Assembly: GCA_910592005.1 (NCBI GenBank)
Contig: CAJVPP010001689.1
Location: forward strand, 1-18,435
Length of the DNA: 18,435 bases
From: Funneliformis mosseae
Lineage: Eukaryota; Glomeromycota; Glomeromycetes; Glomerales; Glomeraceae
Reading direction: 5' to 3'
Part shown: piece after piece, positions 1 to 8,231 of the stretch
Layout of the letters: each line of letters starts with the position of its first letter
Numbering within the stretch: the first letter of the stretch is position 1
The notes under the pieces: generated by a model
Seen by the model: only the letters and a program-made list of their open reading frames with translations
Database searches by the model: none
What the model was told of the DNA's origin: nothing
Made by a program: the position numbers and the translations under genes

Positions 1-1
1 C

Positions 2-373
2 GATTATATTAATATTTTAGCTAATCATTTTATACCATGGGTTAATAATTATCCTAATTCTATATTTCAGCAAGACGAAGCTTTATGTCATACATCAAAT
101 TATAGTGTTTGGTGGATGAGAACACATAACATTCCGGTATTAGATTGGGTAGCGCAAAGTCTAGATTTGAATCTGATTGAGAATTTGTGGAATCATTTAG
201 ATTATCAAATCCGAAGAAAAAAGTCTCTACCTAAATCTAAACAGGAGTTAATTAATGCAGTATAAGAAGAATGAAGAAAAATTAGTATAGAAACAATTCA
301 CAGCTTAATTTTAAGCTTATCTAATCGTGTCAAAGCAGTAATTAAAGCTAAAGGCGGATATACCAAATATTAA
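2..373 (+). pseudogene. Tc1/mariner transposase, C-terminal part (5' end outside window)
   Basis: This is the C-terminal half of a DDE transposase of the Tc1 group, which cuts and pastes its own element. The frame opens at the window edge. It shows the second catalytic aspartate in FQQDEALCHTS, followed by LDWVAQSLDLNLIENLW with the catalytic glutamate. Exactly 34 residues separate D and E, the DD34E spacing of Tc1 elements. It ends GGYTKY-stop, the usual Tc1 terminus. Two in-frame stops, TAA at 263-265 and TGA at 272-274, lie in the last helical part; the TGA is where the family usually has the W of EEW. The copy is therefore dead. The N-terminal DNA-binding part and first catalytic D lie left of the window. 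Confidence 0.9.
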
Positions 374-418
374 TTTTATTGGTTTAAAATTTTCAAATAA
401 TGAATCTTATATTTGGTA
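361..418. repeat. Inverted repeat at the 3' end of the Tc1 copy
   Basis: TACCAAATAT at 361-370 is matched exactly in reverse complement by ATATTTGGTA at 409-418, and the left arm contains the final codons of the transposase. This is probably the inner part of the element's 3' terminal inverted repeat. The true end and the TA duplication cannot be fixed because the other end lies outside the window. Confidence 0.5.
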
Positions 419-538
419 TTTTATTTTGAAAAAAAAAAATTTGACAAATAAAGTGTGAAAAAATTTTTTATATATTATAAAATTTTGAATTTTACATATG
501 AATTCTATAAATAGTAAAAAAATCCAGTAATTTATGAT

Positions 539-1030
539 AGGCCAATGTATTATATTTCTAAATAAGACAGTAAAGTAGAACCTCAGTCAATGACTTTTAC
601 AGAGATATTTATTCAGATCCTTAATAATAGCAATCTTGAAGAAGTTTCACTTGTATCAATCTAAAAACTTCTTCTCAATAGTATTTCAGAATGAGATATT
701 TCAGCTTAAGAAGCCTGTTACTTACTTCTTAGCATTCCTCTTTACCATTCAAGTTATACATTTATTTTATTAAATTTTAAGAATAAAGCTGCTAAATAAA
801 TTCGTGATATAGATAGTAGAGACAATGAAGAAGGATTTACTAATATCAGAAATGCAGATTATATAGCAAAATCAGCTATCAACAAATACTGAAATTAACC
901 TGAGAAGCTTGAAGAATTTTCATTGTTTAAGTTATATTTAATATATAATAATGTTAGTGAAAAATGAAAAATATACTAGAAAGAAAATATTGTATATATA
1001 TAGTCACAACTATTACCTTTTTATAATAGT
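539..1030 (+). pseudogene. Helitron Rep/helicase remnant (segment upstream of the Pif1 helicase)
   Basis: This frame gives a decayed stretch resembling the Rep-to-helicase linker of Helitron proteins: YYISK-stop-DSKVEPQSMTF, then ISE-stop-DISA-stop-EACYLLL followed by SIPLYHSSYTF, and finally KLEEFSLFKLYL. The segments YIsKYasKvEp, (E)RDiSAQEv.hLLL and the acidic-aromatic 'lE.FsLf..Yl' are the family landmarks I recall. Helitrons replicate by rolling circle; the Rep HUH motif and helicase Walker motifs are not in this piece. Stops at 563, 698, 890 (TGA), 965 (TGA) and others show long inactivity. No Helitron end (5' TC or 3' hairpin-CTRR) was recognised. The call is by remembered family pattern only. 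Confidence 0.65.
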
Positions 1031-1319
1031 GATTAATAGATTAAAAAAATTATAATTATATCAGTGTATAAAATTTAGATTAAAAGTCATATACATAAGT
1101 TGTAGTAAAATAGAAAATTAATGTATTACATAGTATTTCTATTTTAATTAATAAGTTATTCATTTTATATATAATTTATCTATTTTTAGTAATTATTTGT
1201 ACACATTTATACTGTATAATATATGCACACAAAAATTTTATGTATATATTATACACATAAATTTTATACACTAAATTATATAACTTTTATTATAATTAGT
1301 ATTAAAAATAGAACTTATT
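1031..1319. other. AT-rich stretch without gene
   Basis: It is almost entirely A and T, with short self-complementary runs such as TTTTATGTATATATTATACACATAAATTTTA near 1236-1268. No reading frame or element end was recognised. Confidence 0.6.
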
Positions 1320-1321
1320 TA

Positions 1322-1493
1322 CAGTCAACTCTTGATATATTAAACTCTTAATATAATGAATTTTTTAAACAAATATAATAAAAATACTCTTATTAAATTA
1401 AATTGACCAATCAAATCTCTTAAAATCTTCACTATAGCTTTATAGCAAAGTTGAGGTCTAGGACATAGGGTTTGTTATTACAAGAGTTGTCTG
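1322..1493. mobile_element. Small pogo/Tc1-type MITE with TA target duplications
   Basis: The left end CAGTCAACTCTTG and the right end CAAGAGTTGTCTG are inverted copies with one mismatch in 13. Both sides are flanked by TA (1320-1321 and 1494-1495), the target preferred by Tc1/mariner/pogo transposases. Weaker inverted similarity continues inward for about 15 more bases (TTAAACTCT against ACAAACCCT). At 172 bp with no coding capacity it fits a non-autonomous deletion derivative moved in trans. No source element with the same ends is visible in the window. Confidence 0.75.
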
Positions 1494-1499
1494 TAATTT

Positions 1500-1859
1500 T
1501 TAAAAATAAATTATTAGATTTTAGATCTAATAAAAATATTTAATCTAATTTCAATTTCAAATGAAATATAATTATATAATTTTATATATTATAATTTTAG
1601 TCAAATTTATAATATTAGTTTAAATTAAAAATTTAATAATTTAAATACTTGAATTAATTTTAAAATATATACTATTTAATAGATTGTAACTTAAAAAGTA
1701 TTATTACTATTATACTGTATAATGTATAATAAAAAAAATTGAATTAAAATTTTTACTAGATTATCAATAATATATTAATTTTAACTTAAAATTTAAATTT
1801 TTTTTTAAATTCTAAACAGATTAGAATAATTAAAATTATCTAATTAATTTGACTTAATA
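1500..1859. other. AT-rich stretch without gene
   Basis: A short hairpin, TATTAGAT-TTT-AGATCTAATA type, lies near 1508-1528. The rest is low-complexity A/T with no supported gene. It may be the outer flank of the decayed repeat element that follows. Confidence 0.4.
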
Positions 1860-2410
1860 TTTTTTCAGATCAGATCAGATCAGGTAATTTTTTTTGATTT
1901 GTTTAATCTAAAAAATCAGTTTAGATTAGTAGAATTATTTTAATTAAATAATAATAAATCATTCAACTAAAATGATAATAAATATTCTTTTTTGAATGAT
2001 ATTATATTATTCTAGTTAAATAATAATAAATTATTTTTATTAAATGACTCACTATTATTTAATAGAATGATAATGAATTATTCTTATTAAATAATAATAT
2101 ATTATTTTAATTAAATAAAGAATGATGATAAATCATTCAAAATGAATGATTTATTGTTTACTAGAATGATAATAAATCATTTTAATTAAAAAAAAATGTA
2201 TTATTTAACTAAAATAATAAATCTTTATTAAATATTAATATATCATCTACTAAATAATAATAAATCATTTAAATAAAATAATTATATATTTTTCTCATTG
2301 AATATAATAACTATTAATTAGAATGATTCTACTAATTTGATTTATATTTTCAGATTGAATGAGATCAGATAATAGATTAACTAATCTAATTTAAAGTTTT
2401 AATCAGATTT
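1860..2410. repeat. AT-decayed inverted-repeat element with an internal AATAATAAATCATT array
   Basis: The block is bracketed by CAGATCAGATCAGATCAGG (1868-1886) with GATTAGTAGAATTATTTTAA just inside on the left, and on the right by the inverse order, GAATGATTCTACTAATTTGA then CAGATTGAATGAGATCAGAT. The inner pair is an imperfect inverted repeat. Between them, motifs such as AATAATAAATCATT, GAATGATAATAAATCATT and AAATGATAATAAAT recur many times in both orientations. The layout (CAGATT-type borders around a GAATGAT/ATCATTC array) resembles the better-preserved element at 14299-15419, so this may be an old, AT-drifted relative. Outer ends and target duplications could not be set. Confidence 0.5.
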
Positions 2411-3286
2411 TAGATAAAAAGTTAATAAATTTAATAAAAATTTTTAATTAGATATTAATAAAATGATTTACATATTATAAATTTTTTAATTGTTACAATT
2501 ATAAATATATTGTCAAATTTATATATAAATTTATAGCTATTAGACAAAGTATATAATCTAATAGTTTAAATTTAATAGAATTAAAATAGACTAAGTCTAA
2601 TAATTAAATATTCTAATGGTTTAAAAAACTATTAGTTCAAAAGGCCAATACTAATTATAATTTATTTAATAATAAAATTTGAAATTTATTTAATATTTTT
2701 ATAAAAAATAATCTCTTTAAGTTAAATTGCATCAGTAATACAAATTTTATGATAGCTACAATATATAAACCTATAGAATTTTCATTTATTATTATAGACA
2801 TATAAATTATAAATCCAAATTTTTATTAGTTTTATAAACAAATAAAGCCAAAATATATTTACTTTGTATTACAAATAAAGTTTATTCCTTTTCTATTATA
2901 ATAAAATTATTACATAACATGCTTCAGATTTTGTTTTCAATTAGAGAAAGGTAATTTATTATAAAGGTAAATTTCTTGATACTACTATAATATAAAGAAT
3001 TATGTGAATTAAATGATAAATCACCTATGATGATTTATTTTTCTTATAATAACAATTTATATAAATTAATAATAATAGCAAATATAGAAAACTTTTCTTG
3101 GCTTTAAGATTTCTAGATTGATAATAATATATAGTAAGAATTACAATGTCCACCAAAATATCTATGATTTTAATAGAAGCTTCATATACAGGAGAGTATA
3201 AAAAGTATTGATCACTTTTGTAAAATATTTTACGAAATAACTAACTTAATAATTCTTTATTTTTTTTTATTTTTATTAAATACAGG
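2411..3286. other. AT-rich intergenic stretch, nothing recognised
   Basis: No coding frame, tRNA or clear repeat is visible. A perfect palindrome GTAAAATATTTTAC lies near 3220-3233, left of the second Tc1 copy, and could belong to its terminal region, but no matching partner was found at the other side. Confidence 0.5.
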
Positions 3287-4317
3287 TTAATATTTTGTTA
3301 ATCCTCCATTAGTCGCAAAAATAGTTTAAACTTGACATGGTATTGACTTGATCAAATTATAGTAATATTCTATAGGTACTGCATCCTACTCCTCTTTAGC
3401 TCATTATTCTAACTGCCTAACACTTGATAGCTAAGAATTTCATTGACAGATCTTGACCTCAATATATGATCATATATTTTCTATTAGGTTGATATCAAGA
3501 TTTTGGGCTGGCCAGAGAAGTATCTCAATATTTAAGAAAGTGAGAAATAAATATGCAACTCTTGCAGTGTATACAGGTATATTGTCTTCTTGAAAAAAAA
3601 CCTTTTTTGACTTTTTTTTGTATAAAACTTAACTGTAGGAATGGCATAATTAGCCAAAATGTCATAATGTATAATTCCAATAACGTAACCTTCTAAAGGG
3701 ACTAAAGAACCCAAAGCTAACTCAGGAGAAATACCCCTAGAATATACGACTATAGTTCTTTTAGACTGTGATTGCAATACAGTTTTCATAAAACTTTTCA
3801 GAAGGTTCGCATTATACTCATCTAAAACCTGAAGTTTTAAATTGTATATAGATACTCTTATCTGATTGAACAACTTATTTTAAATCTTCTACTATCTAAT
3901 TTTTGTAAGTATAGATTCACAAATAACATTTTTATTATTACTTTCAGAAATTAAAGAACTGAAATGAGAAATTCAGGAATGAAGATTTTCTTTGACTAAT
4001 TAATTTTGAATGGTTTGTATGGAAATGGGTTTGTTTGTTTCATTTATAAAATTTAAATGTATTTGAGAAAAGGTTTGACGACGAGTTTTTTTATTTCTAA
4101 CTACCAAACTTTTAAAATATTTGCATTCAGTTTCGTTAAGAATTTGTGGTTGATTCAAATGTTTCTTTAGAAGGTTTTTTAGCTCATACAACTCCTAAAC
4201 ATGTTGAATAAAGGAACAAAATCAATTTACGACTGCAGAAATTCTAGTATTTGTGTATTCTAATTTTTTAGCTATGATAATAGCTCTTTTTTAATTCTTA
4301 CTAAGTTTCTTTTTACA
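3287..4317 (-). pseudogene. Tc1/mariner transposase, nearly full length, heavily degraded
   Basis: Read on the minus strand, the N-terminal helix-turn-helix region appears as KRAIIIAKKLEYTNTRISAV, then RNKKTRRQTFSQIHLNF and ISIQTIQN, then LHS-stop-ISHFSSLISESN, the usual Tc1 DNA-binding half. The catalytic half gives TIVVYSRGISPELALG, LVPLEGYV and NYAIPTVKFY. After a one-base frameshift in the A/T run at 3593-3600 it gives FQEDNIPVYTA...LLWPAQNLDINLIENI, with 34 residues between catalytic D and E. It ends GGLTKY-stop. At least ten in-frame stops occur; the TGA at 3470-3472 replaces the W of IENIW. The first catalytic Asp is not recognisable. Terminal repeats were not found. It belongs to a different subfamily from the copy at 2-373. 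Confidence 0.85.
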
Positions 4318-4407
4318 TATATCCTTATGGTAAATTTTTTCACTAATAAAAAAAGTTTTTTTTCATATGACCATATGACTAACTTTATATTATATAATAG
4401 TAATTTT

Positions 4408-4515
4408 TTTGGATATCCTTAATCTATACTAGAGGTGTAGATATTTAACCTGCGCTGAATGTATATAATAAGTTTTAACAAATTTTATTAGATGAAAATT
4501 GATTGTGTGATATTA
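4408..4515. repeat. Left terminal inverted repeat of the MULE
   Basis: It aligns with the reverse complement of 7837-7945. The inner 50 bases (AATAAGTTTTAACAAA... to ...GATTGTGTGATATTA) differ at three positions. The outer half keeps blocks such as ATCCTTAA, TTTAACCTG and TTTGG but is more diverged. Confidence 0.85.
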
Positions 4516-4647
4516 TATAATTTATATTATCTTTGTAAATAAATTAATATTATATTTATATAACTGCTATGATGAGAATATAAAACTTAAATTTCATATA
4601 AAAATTCAAAAATTAGAACTTTTTTTTTATTACAGTATAATAATTAT

Positions 4648-5418
4648 TTAATCATTATATACATATGCGCCAAAATCTGCACTGTTTTTTATAATTTCTC
4701 TTGCTTCTTCTAATGATAAATTTTCATTAAAATCTTGAACTATTAGTCTAATAATTACTTCTGAAACTAATACTTTATATAAATAATCAATTGATATTAA
4801 AAGTTTGCTTATTTTAAATGTTAAAATATTTGTTTTTAAAAACAAATTTGTCAAAACTTCTGTGATAATTATTTTACCTTTAGAACATAATATCCTGGCT
4901 ATAAAAATAAAAAATAAATCTAAATTTAATAAACAAATATATTAAAATATATTATAAAAAAATATATTTATAAATTAAATCTTACTCTTAATTTTTTACT
5001 TCTTTTCATTATCATTATTAGTGTATTTGCTTTTTAAAATCCAATTTCATTATAAACAGATAATGAAAAATTGCAAAACTAACTTGCTAATTTACAATTA
5101 ATAATATCTAACAAATCATCTTAATATTACTAATCCGATTTGATAAAATTTCAAAATTAATATTTGTTAGATAACCCATCTCTATACCTAATGGAATAAT
5201 TTTTATTTCTGCATAATGCATAAAACAAAACTCTACACAATTGACTTCTAATATTTTTTCTAAAGAAATCAAAATATTTTAATATAATCAATATTATTAT
5301 TATAAAAATAAATTAAATATAAAATTTACTTTTTTTTACAATATTTTTAAATATTCAAGTAATTTTTTTAGCAAAGTATTAGGTAAAGGTTGATTACAAA
5401 AAAGACATGTAAATTCAT
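4648..5418 (-). pseudogene. RTC4-like domain protein carried inside the MULE
   Basis: In order on the minus strand: DEFTCLFCNQPLPNTLLKKL with a C-x2-C pair; then CVEFCFMHYAEIKIIPLGIE and GYLTNINFEILSNRI; then DDLLDIINCKLA; then ILCSKGKIIITEVLTNLFL; and finally YLYKVLVSEVIIRLIVQDF with LSLEEAREIIKNSADFGAYV before the stop at 4648. This order (CxxC-xEPLP, C..H..E...iP.g...Gyp..inFe.L..Ri, then fl..VLvpEv..rLImeDl...eeA..i...S..yG) is the fungal RTC4-like domain (PF14474) as I remember it. Its yeast namesake is linked genetically to telomere capping; the biochemical role is unknown. Pieces lie in different frames, with likely introns (acceptor TTTTAG near 5419, ATAG near 4901) plus stops. It may be a separate gene or the 3' part of the transposase transcript. 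Confidence 0.75.
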
Positions 5419-5804
5419 CTAAAAGTATTAAAAAAAGAATGATTAATATCATTATATTTAAAATTCATAAATTTTATAAAATAAACATACATTTTTTTTA
5501 TTTTTAGCATTTATGTCATCTATTTTCATATTCATTAATTCAGTTATGAATATTTGTGATAAATTTGAAATACTTCATATGTTAGACTCAGCATATTAAA
5601 TGTAGATCATCCTTTTAATAATTTGTAATATTTTCTTTTTCTTGTATTGATAAACCACTACCACTACCACTACTACTAGCAATTAAATTTTTTTGCTTTT
5701 TATTTGATAAATTTTTTGTTGAATTTTTTTTTTCCTTAATTAAAATTTTTTAAAATTAATAAAATAATAAAATATTATAATATCAATAAACTAAAAAATA
5801 TCAA

Positions 5805-7862
5805 TTATAAATACCTTTTTTTAAAATTATTATTTTTTTTAGGATTATTGATTATATTTTGTAAAGTATTATCTTTTGTTTGACAAGTTTGATGAATAAT
5901 TTTTAATTTATTTTCCAACAAAATATTATTTGTAAAATAAAATTTTTTGGATAATTCTGGATACTTTTTTATCAAACTTTTTATTTCATAAAAAGTTTTT
6001 GTCAATAAATATTTATAGTCTTCAAAAATTTATATTTTTGAGAAACCAAATGTTTTGTTATATTATTACCACAAAATAAATTAAATTGTTGTGTTAAAAC
6101 AAGATTATTTGGATTTTTTATCAGCATTGATAAAATAATGAATTTGGTAATTTATTTAAATTCTTTTGTATTGCTACACAAAATATATGCTGACATACAA
6201 TTTCAGAAAAAGTTATATATTTGCATAAACACAAAAAGAATTGTTGTTATTGATTGTATTGTACTTTTCTTCCAGATTCGTAATTATTATTAAATTGATG
6301 AATATGAAATAATTGAATATTTTGAGTTCTAAATAATTAAAAATAAATTAAATTAAATTAAATAAATTTTATAAAATAAAAATACATTATAATTAAAATA
6401 CCTTAAATCAAACAATTCTATATAAGAATAATTAAATGCTTATAATAAGTGCTCTTATGTTAACTTTAATGTATAACTTATTAATATTTTTGCTGCTTGA
6501 TATTTAAATGAACTCATTGTTTTTAAAATAACATTAAATTGATTTTACCAATATTTAAATAATTGTAAATATCATGTTATTCTAGTGTAGATTCAAAAGC
6601 TTTTAAAAAATCCAAAAGTGAATTGGTTGCATTTATATAATTTTTTATAAGACTATTTATTGATTCTGTACTGTGTACTTGTTATATCTGCTAAAAATAT
6701 ATCTCTATTAAAACAAAACGCTCATTTTTCTTTTACTTTATCCTTTATTTCTAAATGTGCTTTACAATCTAAAACATCTATTTGAAGTTGTTGTCATTTA
6801 ATTATAAAATTATCAACTTCATATTCTTTTATACATTCATAAAATGCTTTTGTAAAATTATGCCAATTTGCTCTTAATATACTACATAAATTTTTGATTA
6901 CATTTTTCCAAAGATGCCATATACATAATACATGTTTACTATTTTGACCAAAAACATTTTGTATAGTTTGAAAAATTGCTTTATCTTTATCTATAAGTAT
7001 TACTTTTAGTGGATTTTTATTAACCATTTTAAGAAATGATTTAAATGTCTATATAAAACTATTAATTGTTTCTTGACACATTAAAGTTCCAGTAAATATA
7101 TACTTTGACCAAAATTGTTTACTTTTATAAAAATTCTAAATGGCATATTAAATCGATTAACTTTGTATATATTATCAAAAACAATTACATTTAAAAATCT
7201 ACAATATTGTTGTTTCTGTTCTGGATGCATCCAAATTACTTGAAGTAATTCATTTGAACTTTCATCAACTTTGATTTCATATTTAAATCCATTAATTTCT
7301 CTTTTGAATTGCTTTAAAATATTAATAAATTCATCTGCTTCAAAAAAACGACTATGTAATTTATTATCTAATTGATATATATAGTTATAAATATCATTAT
7401 AAATCCATATTTCCAATTTTTGATATTCTTGTTTAAGAATAGATTTGATAGATGATACATTACAACCTGCTTGATGATAAATTTTAATTTGATCTTTAAT
7501 TTCTTGTGGAATTATTCTTTGATTATTTAAAAATTTTTTATACTCAGGAATCATCATTTCATGATTATATTTCAAATTTATAGCCAAAATATGCCAAAGA
7601 TCAGTTTGTAAATTAAATAATGCTCTAATCATAAAAGGACAATTACATCTTTGAGAATGATGATCTCTTTGATGATTTTTTTCTTTTTTTTTATTCAGCA
7701 ACACTTGCGCGTGAACATAATATAGTTCTTTTTTTAATATTATTATTTTTATCATGTTCTACTTTATCTTTTCGTATTTGAAAATTATAAAAATTTGCAA
7801 AATTTTGAACTTGTGCTATAAAATCATGATTTATAGTAATATTACACAATCAATTTTCATCC
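5805..7862 (-). pseudogene. MULE transposase: FAR1 DNA-binding, DDE and SWIM zinc finger
   Basis: The N-terminus reads AQVQNFANFYNFQIRKDKVE and KKRTILCSRAS, a FAR1-type zinc-binding region. A frameshift in the A run near 7685-7695 leads to RCNCPFMIRA...WHILAINLKYNHEM. The DDE core follows: VIVFDNIYKVNRFNMPF carries the first D, VILIDKDKA the second D with HVLCIWHLWKN after it, and STESINSLIKNY the catalytic E (around 6640-6660). CLCKYITFSEIVCQH at 6187-6231 is the SWIM finger (CxC...CxH). Lesions include TGA for Trp at 6794-6796, 6722-6724 and 7850-7852, TAG at 7049-7051 and frameshifts near 7088 and 6665. A basic tail (ORF 5805-6005) and a Ser/Gly run near 5651-5675 follow. The transposase would cut at the flanking inverted repeats; this copy is dead. 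Confidence 0.85.
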
Positions 7863-7945
7863 AATAAAAATTTGTTAAAACTTATTGTACACCCCCAGTA
7901 CAGGTTAAACATTTACACATCTGGTGTAGGTTAAGGATGCCCAAA
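7837..7945. repeat. Right terminal inverted repeat of the MULE
   Basis: It is the reverse-complement partner of 4408-4515. On the minus strand the transposase reading frame appears to begin inside this repeat (DEN-stop-LCNITINHDF), so the repeat holds both transposase-binding sequence and the start of the gene. The left repeat keeps the same inner sequence although no gene starts there. Confidence 0.85.
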
Positions 7946-8231
7946 CACGAAGGGTGTGACCTTGAAATGCTGGTCACGTTACAGATATTGATATTACGTG
8001 ATTATATTACATAATTTAAGTTGGCTTCATAATCGTTGTCTTTTTTCCAAATTTTGAAATGTATGAAATGTATCCTGGCTGAACAGGCAAGCATAGTAAT
8101 AAAGACTACTAGACTAGAAACGAACTTTAGCTATTAATCACTTCGTTTTTAGTCCTTGTAGATTATTACTTGGTCGTACATAGATTTCTTAACTTAACCG
8201 TACCACTATCGTAAATTTACTACTGCATTTA
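7946..8231. other. Gene-poor spacer, possible promoter/5' region of the next gene
   Basis: It contains the hairpin GTGACC-TTGAAATGCT-GGTCAC (about 7957-7978) and CACGTT...TTACGTG half-sites just after it, followed by pyrimidine-rich sequence and ATG codons near 8059-8068. A similar CACGTAATTTGATAT string lies at 16856-16871, before the coiled-coil remnant. An upstream exon of the next gene probably lies here, but no frame can be chosen. Confidence 0.35.

Larger units (their letters stand above)
4408..7945 (-). mobile_element. Mutator-like element (MULE) with RTC4-like cargo
   Basis: A 3.5-kb unit is bounded by long inverted repeats (4408-4515 and 7837-7945) and carries, on the minus strand, a MULE transposase and then an RTC4-like coding region. 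Both coding parts are decayed. A target duplication of 8-11 bp is expected for MULEs, but the flanks (GTAATTTTT on the left, CACGAAGGG on the right) do not match, so the exact termini or the duplication have eroded. It sits directly beside the minus-strand Tc1 copy on its left and the multi-exon pseudogene on its right. Confidence 0.8.

Noticed and set aside
4399..7954. Matching target-site duplication of the MULE
   Set aside because: The flanking nine-base windows do not agree at any reasonable terminus, so none is claimed.
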